Below, piece by piece: positions 36,123-47,900 of a stretch of DNA of 64,000 nt. This stretch comes from Fragum whitleyi (Eukaryota > Mollusca > Bivalvia > Cardiida > Cardiidae): positions 10,621,686-10,685,685 of the forward strand of contig OX411552.1 in assembly GCA_948146395.1 (NCBI GenBank), read 5' to 3'. Below the pieces are notes generated by a model. That model did no database searches. It was not told where the DNA came from and was given only the letters and a program-made list of their open reading frames with translations. Made by a program: the position numbers and the translations under genes. Position 1 is the stretch's first letter. Each line of letters opens with the position of its first letter.

Positions 36123-37008
36123 CAGTTAATTACATCGTGAAATTGACATTTAACTCAATCAAAACCATTCTGAATCGCTCACTCAGCGCTCCATTCATTC
36201 ATTCCAGACACTCACTCAAACCATTCAAAAACGCTCAAAACTTACTGAAAAACATATACAGGCCTCCTAGCAGGCCTAAACGAAAATAAAGGTTTTTATA
36301 AAGGCTCCAATGTATGAAAATAAAGGCCTTTTAGTGTAAAATATGGAAAAAATAAAGAGTAAATAAAGGCTATTTTTGTCGAGGTTCTTATTTCTTTATT
36401 GAACCCATAGTCATACCAAAGTCATTTTTTATGTTATATACTGCATTCTGAAAAACTCAAGATGAAAGAAACAAAAGCAGCATTTTTTAACTACACATAA
36501 AAGAAGGGAAAATGCAGAACAAAAGCCATTACTTGCTTTCAGCTAGCACAGCAACCATTCAGAGCAAATATAAAGGTTTTGAGTGAGAATTACAGGCTAT
36601 TTTGGCGTTTTAAAGGTTTTCTGGGGAAATGTAAAGGTTTTAAAGGTTTGCTCTGAAATTAAAGGTTTTTAAAGGTTTTAAAGGTTTCACTAGGAGGCCT
36701 GCATATAACAACACTTTCGTTCAAACTAGAAAAAGCTTGAGAAAAATCGGGATTTTACTTATTTAATTGAAATTGAAAGCGTCTGATAGGTTCTTGAAGA
36801 AATAGGGGGCTATTTGTAGAACTTGTATGCATATCTTACTAAAGGAAGGTAATCAATATTGCTAATTTTGTTCATCCTGAACAAAATTTGCAATCCTGGA
36901 TTACCTCCCATTAAATTCACTCAAAAGTCGCTCCACACACTCATTCAATTTCATTCATTAATCATTCCAAAATCATACACCTTGTCAATGTCACGATGTT
37001 GTTAACTG
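36123..37008 (-). mobile_element. MITE family, copy 18, split by a nested insertion
   Basis: CAGTTAATTACATCG opens and CACGATGTTGTTAACTG closes. Removing 36259-36701 and one CATATA restores an ordinary copy of about 437 bp. Confidence 0.75.
36259..36701. mobile_element. Nested 443-bp element with CAGGCCTCCTAG ends
   Basis: CAGGCCTCCTAG and CTAGGAGGCCTG are exact inverse ends, and CATATA flanks both sides (36253-36258, 36702-36707). The interior repeats TAAAGGTTTTAAAGGTTT. Non-coding. Confidence 0.72.
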
Positions 37009-38147
37009 TATACCGCTTCTCTATTCTGGGAGAGTCATGCTCATACCATAACAGTATAAGGCCTATAAACAAGGTAACGGAAATATTATCCAAAAGACGC
37101 AACGCACGGATTCTCTTTGATGTCATGCCGGAATAAAAGCTGATAACTTAAAGCTCTCTCGGACTAGCTTTATCCATAAGAGAGAAGAATCAAATAGGGG
37201 ATGTATACGTGTCGGACCTTCTTTCCACAATGACTTTTACCCGATCTTGAGACCCTGTGATCTCCATTTGATTTCTATCCAGTGATTGACCATATGCCTA
37301 AAATAATAGTTTTTGCAGACGTTTCTGCAATTTGATGTATCAGGCACGGAAAGACATTAGAGTTAACGGAGACTATGTAGAAGAGAGTTGGTATTGAAGT
37401 CGCATTTGACGTTCTTTCTCTTCCGCCTTCGTGGAGGTCTCTGTCTTGATTTGTTCACTTTACAGTCGCTATTGGACGTAAACATTTAAAAAATTCCACG
37501 TTTATTACACAGATGATGAATTAACAGACTGAATAACTTTTATATTGATAGTTAACATTTCTGTAAATTTATAACCTCATTTTACGAACTATTGATTCAA
37601 CCCTTGTATATAAGTGTTTATTATACTGCAAAGAAAATTGTAGCATTTTCATTGGTTAATGCTGACCTGACAAACATTGATATCTACGGCCGCTCCGGTA
37701 TAATCTCTAATGTTTCCTTAAGGCGCCTCGCCGTGAATATAGACAAAAAGTCGAAACGGTAATGACAGCCATGTTTCTTTCACTTCGCTGATAACACGAC
37801 CCGAATATACACACTAGGATACAGTTGAAAAGCATGTCAGTTAATAATGTGCAAATAAAAAAATGATATAGATGTCAATAAATACCTTAAATTTTTACAA
37901 ATCCGTCCATTTAAAGTGCCAAGTTTCTCGCAGGTTCAGCCAACAAACGCTTCATTATCACAACAGCGCAGAGTGTAGTAGTGTGACGTCACAACTATAT
38001 ATGACGTCACTTTGTACATGTTTACTTTTCATAGGGGCGCATTAAGGGAAATTGGTGGTTTAAAAGAAATAGGTTTATCCCAACGCATTAAATAGGCAGA
38101 AGACAGATATTTAGCTCTAAAACTTTGAAGTATAAAAAATTCGTAGT
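37009..38147. other. Repeat-like non-coding stretch
   Basis: 37200-37612 is a diverged copy of 52790-53205 in the same orientation. Two TGACGTCA lie near 37984 and 38003. No gene seen. Confidence 0.45.
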
Positions 38148-38279
38148 ACGGTCTCTTGCCTGGGTATATGACGATTTATTTCCGGCAGTAAAAATGATGT
38201 CAACCCTCGCCTACGGCTCGGGTGACATCATTTTTTCCAGCCGGGAATAAATCGTCATATACCCCGGCAAGAGACCGTA
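38148..38279. mobile_element. Foldback element with ACGGTCTCTTGCC ends
   Basis: The arms are about 60 nt: ACGGTCTCTTGCC, GGTATATGACGATTTATT, AATGATGTCA and their inverse. The small loop holds CTCGCCTACGGCTCGGG. Confidence 0.75.
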
Positions 38280-38312
38280 TAACTAATAAAGTGTACCTAT
38301 CTATATTTTCAG

Positions 38313-38416
38313 CTAGCGAATACCGGTCTTGCCTACAGTGTTACCAGCCTGACGGGGAGGAGATTGTGGGACATTTTCGAGCTATTTATTGCAATACTAA
38401 TTTGTGTAACAGATAG
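38313..38416 (+). CDS. Candidate last exon with a Ly6/three-finger-like cysteine tail
   Basis: After a T-rich acceptor (CTATATTTTCAG) an open frame of 33 residues runs to TAG. It starts with two bases of a split codon and reads SCLQCYQPDGEE ... YCNTNLCNR. A C-terminal CxxxxLCN or CxxDxCN is the hallmark of LU (Ly6/uPAR) domains, which are usually split over several exons and end near the membrane or a GPI site. I see no hydrophobic GPI tail and no partner exons in the window. It directly follows a foldback element (38148-38279). The domain call is from memory of the motif only. Confidence 0.4.
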
Positions 38417-39017
38417 TCCATGAAACACTTTAACCTCCCTTTGATAAAGTATACGTGCTGTTCTAATAATAGATCTGTTAATGAAAGAATTTGTGCAGAA
38501 CGAACAATAGAGTTAGAAGAACATCTGTTTTCTTTTATTTTACCTTCTTTACGACATAGAAGGGAAATATTTGTACTTCGTTGTATCCAACATAATATAA
38601 GTAAATAGTTTTGAACACATGAGAAAGTCTGAAAAAAATTTATTTTAAATCACCGCGTTGACAAAGTGGAAACGTAGATGTCGTTAACATCACTGGAAAG
38701 TTTGTTCAGCTATGCTTTAAAAGTCGAGGAGATTTTCTTAACGTTTCTCAAACGTATAACTTTGGCCGTTTCTTCAACTACATACATTTGTAGGTTTCAC
38801 CAGTACTAGAATATTTTGTACAAGATAGTACATGTCATAGATGTAATCAGTTTATAACGGTGCATAAATGTAAAGTTTTAAAACACGATTTTTCGGAATA
38901 TTTCGGTCATTTTATATGAACAATATGCTTGAAGTTACGTTGTATTTCAGTTAGTTGCATTTACATTTATTTTCAGAATCAACATTTTGTAATTTTATAT
39001 AATCCATAATTAATACA
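38417..39017. other. Non-coding stretch after the Ly6-like exon
   Basis: Possible 3' UTR of the candidate exon. Nothing else supported. Confidence 0.35.
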
Positions 39018-39347
39018 CTGGCAGGGTGGGGCCTATGTAACGGGTCATTGCATTTAAGGTTATATTAAAAAAGCTTTTATTTTAAGAAATTTACTTCTAC
39101 AGAGTTGACATGAATAACTCAATTCCTTAAATCGTAAATAGGTAACCAAATCCTTGTAACTTCAGCTTAATCAAGCTGAAGGTACGAGGCTTTAGTAACC
39201 AAACGATGAAATGCCTTCACTCTCTCTAAGCACGTTGTGAATCCTTTAGGTTAATAACAGTTATTTGCATGCGTTAACAATAAAGAGTCCAACGTTTTGA
39301 AAAGTAAACTCGCCAAATTACGTCACGGCTAAGTCCCACCCTGCCAG
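39018..39347. mobile_element. 330-bp TIR element with CTGGCAGGGTGGG ends
   Basis: CTGGCAGGGTGGG opens and CCCACCCTGCCAG closes; TTACGTCACGGCTAAG lies just inside the right end. A decayed relative is at about 42995-43135 (TTGGCAGGGCG ... TTACGTCACGGCTAAGTC). Confidence 0.6.
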
Positions 39348-39994
39348 TTCATTAATAACGCAGAATATCTATATTTGATGTATATGTAAATGTAGTACAC
39401 ATTGCATTCTGCCTCTGTTATTCACGTGCCTGTCAAGGTCCATGATGGGGGGGGGGGGGGGTCTTTGTAAATAGTTATCTTATCTTGCTTGTATGACACA
39501 TATATTCGCTGGCCTATTTTCAAGTATAAGGATATTATCAAAATACTGTCAAAACTGAGTTAATTTAGGTACTTTAAACTGTTAATCATTAGAAAATATT
39601 TTGATACATTGCTCAGGATAAATAGTTTCACTGGTTTTGTTAATGCCCTCACATTACTGCGAAAGCGAATGTTGATGACGTCTTTAATGCTTGACAAGTT
39701 TGTACGGAATGCCTCTATATTTGCTTAAAGAATTTTGTTTTGCCAAATAAGGCATCAGGAAATAATGATATTTTCCAAGACTTTTGAAGCAATATACGCC
39801 GGGAAGATGGGTCGGTATTTACTGGGTTGTGATTCAAGGCCCGTTTTGAAGACTGAGGCCAAGATTGCTGACTGTTTTAGTTATTGGGGACAGTACCAGT
39901 ACCGAGGGATATTTTAAAATGTCGGTAAGGACAGGAGATTCCGGATCTTAGGTTTTGGGGAATACGTAAAGACATCTAATCAGCCCTGCGTTCA

Positions 39995-40044
39995 GGATGT
40001 CCAAACGGTGCAACTGTTTGCACCGTTTTGTCATCCTGAACGCT
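39995..40044. repeat. Small hairpin inverted repeat
   Basis: GCGTTCAGGATG and CATCCTGAACGC flank AAACGGTGCAACTGTTTGCACCGTTTT-like arms. About 20 bp of stem. Confidence 0.6.
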
Positions 40045-40150
40045 TGCAATATTTGGGGGAATCCTTGAATAGGTTTCAGGTCATCTTCTGAAGTGACCCT
40101 AATCCCGTTCATAGATGTGTGAGATGTTTAAATAAAGTTTAACAAAGTTT

Positions 40151-40426
40151 TTTTTTTGTTTGAATGGGTTTTACGTCGCTTTCAACAATCTATCAGTTAT
40201 ATCGCGACGGCCAGAGCACCTAACAATGGATTCCTGGTATTTCATTCACCTGTACTACCATTACACCCTTTCCTAGCCTCCGACTGTTATCTCACATAGG
40301 TTTACGATTATCTACCCATTGGTGAGAGACAAATAGTCGGAAAGGATATTTGCCGCCACCGGGGATCGAACCCACGACTTCCAGATTGGAAGTCTTATGC
40401 CTAACCAACTGCGCTATGGTGGCGGC
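40151..40426 (-). mobile_element. tRNA-derived SINE, near complete
   Basis: On the minus strand the head (40426-40353) reads GCCGCCACCATAGCGCAGTTGG with A box, and a B box GTTCGATCCCCGGTGG. The body follows and the tail is GCGACGTAAAACCCATTCAAAC. The anticodon loop lacks U33, so it is not a working tRNA. The tail is shared with 43265-43471 and 54055-54195 and recalls mollusc SINEs of the RUDI/Meta type (from memory). Confidence 0.7.
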
Positions 40427-40692
40427 TCTTTATCAAAGTTAGGAAGGACAAATGGATTGAAAATTGATTAAAGTTGTTCGTTAAATTAATTGAATTGGAC
40501 CGTGACAAGGTTCATAAAGACTACACCCCCAGACTTTAGAGGAGCAATGTCAACATTTTCTTTTTTATTTTCATCAACAAAATGGTAGCCCTGAATATCG
40601 TGTGTCTGCCTGGCTGAAAATTATAATAAAGATTATGTTTTTCCCATACAAGACCAATGTTACAGTCCATAGGCGTATCTAGGACTTTGAAA

Positions 40693-41235
40693 CGGATACG
40701 CATTCAGAAGGCGACAACAAAAGAATACATGTATATAGGATAAAGGTAATTTGAGAACTGTGACAAAAATGAATGCCCTCCGTCCACTCCCTTTTTATGA
40801 TTTGAGTGTAGGTGAATAATCAAAACATCGTAACTACAGCTTGAATAAGCTGTACTTTCGATCTTATGATAATTTGTCTGGCTCGTTGGCCGAGTGGTTA
40901 GCACGCTTGACTCGTAACCTGGTGGTTGCGGGTTCGAGACCCACCGGAGGCGGGTAGTGTATTTGGGCAGGACACTTTACAGACAGGGCCCCAGTCCATC
41001 CTGCTGTAAAAGTGGATAGCAATGGTTAGAACCCATTGCCTCTCTCTCAATGTGTAGGATAAGATCTAGAAAGAGTTAGGACCACGATGGAAATAAGAGT
41101 CATTCGACCCTTTATCGTGTTATCCTCGAGTTAAAAAAAACCTTTGATTTATCAACAATTTTTTTTCAACAGACGATTATTTCTTTTACGCACTTGCGCA
41201 AATTGTGTAATTGGAGCTACACCCTTGCGAACTAC
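40693..41235. repeat. Copy A of a duplicated block around GALNT, with a SINE inside
   Basis: 40693-40868 (CGCATTCAGAAGGCGACAAC ... AACTACAGCTTGAAT) and 41150-41235 (TTCAACAGACGATTATTTCT ... CGCACTTGCGCAAATTGTGT) match 45093-45229 and 45238-45315. The SINE at 40876-41105 separates the halves only here. Confidence 0.65.
40876..41105 (+). mobile_element. tRNA-derived SINE
   Basis: GGCTCGTTGGCCGAGTGGTTAG (A box) and GGGTTCGAGACCC (B box). The body has CCAGTCCATCCTGCTGTAAA and CATTGCCTCTCTCTC. It interrupts copy A of the duplicated block. Confidence 0.68.
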
Positions 41236-41303
41236 TTTGCTTCTGGATAGAACATTTCAGAAAAGAATATTACTGCTCGTCTAATCTGTTAGCTTTTAAT
41301 TCT

Positions 41304-41943
41304 TCACAGTCGTTGCCAAGTCCATTTTTGTCTTGTCGTTTTATCACATGCTTTTAAAAATAATTCATTTTTATTTACCACTGTCAAACACTTTTTGGTA
41401 TGAATATTAAACAGAGCTTCTTCGTCACGATAAAACCACGCGGCTTCCTTTATAAACTTGTAGAAACTAGATTGCAGCACCTCAACTGGGACACTTGCGT
41501 TGGTTGCCCGCTTCAATGTTGAACGAATTAACGTACCCCAGATTGAACGTACCTGATCTTTTTCGGAATGGATAAAATATTGATTGCTGTCATTATTACA
41601 TGCCTGTAACATCAATTTATATGAATTGTCCTTTTGTTTACTAATTGCTAAACAACTATTCGTGAAACGGTTCTTTATTTCTCCTTTAGCTTTAATTTTA
41701 TCGAGTAAATAAACACCAGAAAAGTTTTTGGCCGTATCTATAAAGTACTGAAATGGTTTACAATTATTTACCTGACGTATTCGTTTCCGATCCGTTAGAT
41801 CCCCTATATCGTAGTGACTGTGTCGACCTATAACCTCTCGGACGATACTTTTGTAGGGGTCATCAAACCAGACCTCGGTCGTACGGAGGGAGTTGGCCAC
41901 CGTAAAATCGTCCTTCTTGTTAACCTTTCCCCATGGGGTGACT
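41304..41943 (-). CDS. GALNT: GALNT last exon: end of catalytic domain and ricin-type lectin domain
   Basis: The acceptor TCGTTTCAG precedes A GTC ACC CCA, which completes the split Arg codon. The exon encodes about 212 residues to TGA. The early part, EVWFDD ... YDIGDLTDRKRIR ... CKPFQYFI, matches the family's VWMDxxKxxxY...DxGDISxRxxLRxxLxCKxFxWYL. From about residue 490 there is a divergent ricin B-type lectin (SCLAISK, LMLQACN and a terminal QKWTW). This lectin is known to steer GALNTs to glycopeptide substrates. Intron 2 (41944-45913) is full of repeats. Confidence 0.88.
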
Positions 41944-44900
41944 CTGAAACGAAAAAAAAGTATATGTGACCCGTTAAGCCAATTGCGGATTCGGAGGGGG
42001 TTAGGGGGTTCGTTTGATCAACCTCTAAAACCCGCCTACTTCATTTTCATGCTGGATTTCAATAACCCTTCTGCTGTACACGACGAATTCCTGCTTTGAA
42101 TAAGGTTTTGACAGATAGTAGGCCTATAGACTAAGATTAGCATGCACAGTTGTGTTGGTTGATCTTAGCATAAGCTGCCTGCCGTCTTGATTCTTGTGAA
42201 CAAATCGTGATGCAGACCTTTTGATGGGAAATTTGTTCCAACAAAATTTGAATTCAGCAGGATTTAGGAACTCCCTTCTATCACTCGAAAGGCCCCGAAA
42301 TAGATTTGAATTGCTTTGATTTGGTTAAAAACGACCAGCATGTCAGTCGTGTCGATTGAATTTTTGCGCTGTTTTATTATATATATTGTGGATTTTAAAG
42401 TATCTGATTGGTCCGTGAAGATACATAAACAGAAAAAAACGTATAATTTATAAAAGGGAGGTAAAAAGTATCGCTAATTTCTCGAAATTAGCGATATTTA
42501 TTACCTCTCTTGAATGTCAGTTAAAACTTTCTCTTTCAATTCATTCAATTCCATTCATAAAACATTATAAAATCATGCAAAATTTCAATAGTTGAATGAT
42601 ATCCGATTCCGGTGCATGTTTGATGGCATCACTTCGTAAGTAAAGTCATCAGACAAAATTATTGGGCCTACTCGTCATAAATGCCAATAGTAAAAAATCG
42701 TCGATTTTGATAGATTATAAATTTTATGAAATATATACCATCTTTAACAGAGTATAACAAGAAATATAAACCCGTTTCGGGCACTGATCAAAGGACGATT
42801 ATAATGATGGCCCATGTATATTTCAGTGAGTCTTATCATTTGAAACTATCACAAAAGAAAAAATACTTTTGTCAACTTTTTTAGATAGTAGGTCCTTTGC
42901 TTTTCTTGACGCTATTGTAGAATACTTGGCTGTACTTCTAAATTAATATATTGTGATCAAATTACTTCCTGGAATAATCCACGGTTTTTGCTTTGGCAGG
43001 GCGTAACATTAGTAATGGGTTGTTATACTTAAGGCTAAGGCAAATCAGCTTTTAATTTTATTGTTACTTGCTTTTATAGATAGTCGACATATAAAACTTG
43101 AATCTCGCCATATTACGTCACGGCTAAGTCACGCAGAATAAGCAACCTAAATATCCTAATGGAAACGGTTTATTTTCTAGTATATAGTTAAATTGTGATT
43201 GTTCGCCACGGAAAGAAATCCTGATATCTATAATTCAAACAAACAAAACCGACAAAAACACAAGGGTGGGTTCTACTAGAATTACCACCAATGGGTTGAT
43301 TATCGTATACCTATGTGGAATAGCAGCTGGAGGCTAGGAAAGGGTGTGATGGTGGTTCTGGTGTGAGAAATACCAGGAATCAGTTGTTAGGTATTCCAGC
43401 CGCCGCGATATAACCGAAAATATGTTAAAAGCGGCGTTAAATCCCATTCAAACAAACAAACACATCCGCTAGCCTTAATAAAAGTCCTATAATAATATCG
43501 TTTGTGTGTGACTAAAATGTTATTTACAACTTTATTCAAGCTTTTCGTACGACATATTTGTCGCCCTAACGTTATGATAATCTTGGTGCTGAAACAGTTA
43601 GTGAAAATGAAATTCACAGAGATCAAAACAAAACCATTCTAAACCGCTCGCTCAGTGCCCCATTCAATTTATTTGAAAAAGTTTGTCATGAACGTTTCAC
43701 GGTCATTCAAAACGTCCAAAATTTCTATTTCGGCGAAATTATCGATATCATTTTATTCTCTTATTTTCACTCAAAACTCCCCCCCCCCCCCTAAATTTCA
43801 TGCAAAACCCGCCCCTTACACTCATTGAATTTCATTCCGCATTTATCCTAAAATAATCTCACTTGTGAATTACATGGTGTTATTACCTGTAATTCATCTT
43901 TGTCGCTCTAACGAGGAAAGGATAATCCTGACACAGATACGATAATTGCATTTGTTGGCACTATTACTTTAGAATGTGATAAAGTTCATTTTATTGGATT
44001 TTTCTAATTTTATCGTTAAACCTTTCAAGTTAATAATTTACTGCCATCTCGTACATCATGGCAGAAAAATGCCAACGTAGGATAAGGTAATTTTTATTGC
44101 CATGAATAGTTGTGTGATAATCAAAGTATGGATTTACTATGGCACAGATTAGAAATCCTAATCTAAATCTTATATACATTTAATATCTATCATGTCATGT
44201 GAGAAAGACCGAGTGAGAACTGCAAAAATATCTAGGTTAATATGCATGGACTCTATGAGAAAGATATCCACCTCACCAAACCATTTCTGTAGAGCGCAAT
44301 AGCGATCTCAACGTCAACTTATTTCTGACCCCGGGCGGGTACTGTTGCCCGCAAAATCAGAGTATCTCTCAAAAAGCGGGCTACCAGCTCTAGACTGGTC
44401 CACATATCGAGTATCAGAATAGCCTAGAACAGGCTATTCTGATATTCGACAGTGAGACCAGTCTACACCCGACCCGAAATCGGGCGAGAAATAAGTTTGC
44501 CCCAAGTTAACCAGGTTCCCATTCGAACGACACTAATGACGTCAATTTAACCTTTCAACCTCCATGCTTCTGATTTCGAGTCAGGCCGGTGGATTCCAAA
44601 TGACATTCAAAAGTAGTGCACAACAGTTCGATTTGTTTGTTTTTTTTTTTTTTTTTTTTTTTTAAATCTTGTCTTTCTTTGGATTAAATATAAACACTTA
44701 AACTTTTATTCATTTTGACATTGCGTTTTGCACGGGCTTATCAATATGCTAATGGGAAAAGTCATTCTATTATACTAAATAATTAATGTAGCGGTAATTG
44801 TGTTTATTCCCATCAGTAGATAACCCCGTTATCATTTAATTATTTCATCATCTCTCTCGACTTCCGGACTGCCATATGAATTTCCCATAATTTCCCCCAA

Positions 44901-47900
44901 CTTGACAACCTGCGTCATCAGTCGGATAATTTCGCTAGCGTATTTCAGTTCTGAATGAGAAGCTTTTCATTTCGAAATTAAATACCATTTTAGACCTATC
45001 GTATAAAAGACTAGTCCATCTGGGTTTGTTTGAGTGCTAAAGTTCGCTGGAATTTCAATTACATAGACGTATTACAACTTTGACATTTAAACGCACTCAG
45101 AAGGCGACAACCAAAGAATAAAGCGATATTAGAACTGTGACCAAATATGAATGCCCTCCATCCTGCTCCCTTTTGTAATTTGAGCATTGGTGAAAAATCA
45201 AAACATGGTAACTACAGCTTAAATGTTTTGATCATTCATCAGCGATATTTTTCAACAGAAGATTATTTCTTTTACACACTTGCGTAAATTGTGTAATGGG
45301 GGTTACGCCCTTTAATTATGTTCGCACAGTCTTCAAATCGGTTGACCGGACTTGAAGAAAGGTGTGGCAACGGTAAGAGAGGCCGTTATGAAAAATGGCG
45401 TCGAAATTTTAAGAGCTCAAACGCTGTTGCTATTCATTTTTGTTTCTAATATGGGGGTTCGTTCGACATTTGGCCATTGAACCATTTATTTTGGCTTTGT
45501 ATCGACTTTTGTTTGTACATGAAGTATATTACTGCCTTTATAGGCTTATCGTCATCAACATATGATGATTCTTAAGAGGGGAGGGGTGTTATGGTAGACC
45601 ACTCTCACCACTGTCCTGCATAGCTTCTTTGGTTTAAATACAATGTCTGACTCCTGTGTCGGGGAAGATCTTCATTGGCTCAGAGGTTAGCGTATTGGAC
45701 TTTTAAATCAAGAATTTCTTAAATGTTACTTGCCCGCGTGGATTCGACACCGGCTTTCGTCAGTAATTTTCATCTATGCTTAAGTTGCGGACAGTTTGTT
45801 TGTAATATGGAACCTAAGTTAACACTATTAAAGTTCTTGACTTCATAAACGTTGCGGAACTATTACGGGTCCACTACCTTAACAGAAAAAAATAATATAT
45901 CGCAACCACTTACCTATAAAGATGAGCGATATTTGAACACGGAACATTTTCAACCCGTCCTCCACACATCCAAGTTTTGATTGACAGCTCGAACTGTTCG
46001 GCACCCCACTGCCTCATACCAGGATCGAACCCACCGATTTTCAGAAAGAATTCCTTTCTCATGGCAATAGACATGCCCTGGACAGCAATAACAGGTATAG
46101 GGCCATCGCTTTTTTGACGGATGGAGGAATATACTTGATTGTAATTCGTCCATAGTTCGGAAAACCTTAATGGTATAAGGGAACTAATTCATTTTCCGTT
46201 ATCGGCCATTATAACCTTTCCGGTCATAGCTCAGTCCAAGAGTTTGCGAGAGTGATCAAACCTGTCTTAAATTGAGGCCCGTTCATTTGCGCATGAAATG
46301 AATTGAAAATTAGTATGGCATGATCCCTTTTCTCTACGACTTTTTGGGCCATTTTTGAGATGACCCTTACCGCGAAGCTGTTTTTACCGGCCCCTCAAAA
46401 AAATAAACCCATGTTTAAAAATAGCTTTTGGACCCGGAAAATAGTTTAAAATCTTTAATTTTTCGATTGTATTTCAACAACGGATTATAATCGCTGAAAA
46501 TTATACAAACAATTTTGGATTTCAATAATATTGACCAATCAGAGATCACCTTCAACATTTGAGTATATGGACCGGAGTTTCCCTAAAGTTTTCTACCAGA
46601 GTGGTTGGAAATGAATTAGTTCCCTTAGACCTAAAGAAGAATTTTTTTGCCAATGAAATATAAAAATTGCACATATTTACGTACAATTACCTTTTTTGGA
46701 TTAAATCTGAAAATTTCAGGCGCTTACGTGTTATAGTTAATGAGTAATGGTCGTTACCCTTAACCCGGTCGGGGAAAAATTCACATCAAATATAGTCCCA
46801 AGCGAAAATTTGTTCTTTGAAAAACGTGAGTTTTCTATACACAAAAACTGTTGTTTTCTATTTAGGAGTACTTTTTCATCACAATTTAATTAAACATCTT
46901 CTTTGCAATGCATTTAATGGTGTTTTGCGGGTGAAAATTGTCATTTTCTATTTTTCATGGATTTTTCTTTTGTCGTAACCCTTATCTTTCATAGGAAATT
47001 TACGAGTTTTCGCCTTTTTCAGCCTACACGGTGTTTGTTTATCAGCTAATTCCTCAATGTAACACATGGAATATTACACAAGCATATGCCTGATAACCAT
47101 GCAAAAAATTAAAGAAATCGGTCAAATAGGTTTTGAAAAATCAACGAACTCCCTTAACCCTGTTAAAGTTAAAAAGCTATCTCTCTGAGCGGTTAAAACG
47201 CGCCGGACATAACCCCATAACATTCAAACTGTGTTTTCTTTACATGATAATGTTTTCCAGAGTGCATTTCACTATTTTGAGACACCTCGCGCAAAATGTT
47301 TGTTTTCGGTTGCAAATTATAATCAAAAAACCCTTATCTTTTTGTGCAAAAAAATCTTGTTTTCTCTTATTTTGGGGCTAATGATATATTTTTACAGTAT
47401 AACTAATCCAAATTAAGAATATAATAACATAAAAAAATGTTGTTTGCCACATTTAAGAAAAAAAGTGCAATTGGTTGAGTAGTTTTTGAAAATTAGCGCT
47501 TATCTTTCACTCCAGCCAGGCAAACATCAACTTGGTTGACTCCCCCCCCCCCCGGCAAAAAAGCCGAAATTATCTAAAAAAAATCCCAAAAATACCATTC
47601 TCTTTTCACTATTGTCTATTATTTTGTTTCAATGAATACTTAAAGCGCATATTTTGCAAATCTGATATAATTCAACACGGATATATTTGTAAAATTAACC
47701 CTTATCTTTTGTTGAAATTTTATTTTTTCATATATTTTTTGTCAAAAATGTTAATTTTTTTCCAATGTTTCTGTCAAAAAGTGTTAAATTAGACCGGATT
47801 TTGTTCGGTTTTCTTTAGTTCTACCCTTAAAATAAATTTTTGTTGTATGTGACTTAAAAATATCCAATCAATATCAAGTTACGACGAACCAGTGGAGTAG

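Larger units (their letters stand above)
41944..45913 (-). other. GALNT intron 2, repeat-filled
   Basis: No coding signal. It holds a decayed MITE near 42330-42600, a repeat related to the element at 39018 (42995-43135), a SINE 3' fragment (43265-43471), another decayed MITE (43610-43892), a foldback (44312-44500), a T tract (44641-44663), and a block duplicated downstream of the gene (45093-45315). Confidence 0.7.

Noticed and set aside
39447..39461. G run as G-quadruplex or assembly error
   Set aside because: A single homopolymer without spaced G runs; length may be a sequencing artefact and nothing more can be said.
40353..40426. Functional tRNA gene on the minus strand
   Set aside because: The anticodon loop lacks U33 and the sequence continues into a SINE body and tail shared with two other loci.
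45672..45756. tRNA-like sequence (GGCTCAGAGGTTAGCG ... GATTCGACACC)
   Set aside because: Too decayed and too long between boxes; at most an old SINE head.
45950..46153. 67-codon minus-strand frame overlapping the GALNT segment
   Set aside because: It is a shadow frame; the true frame is shifted by one and carries the GALNT motifs.
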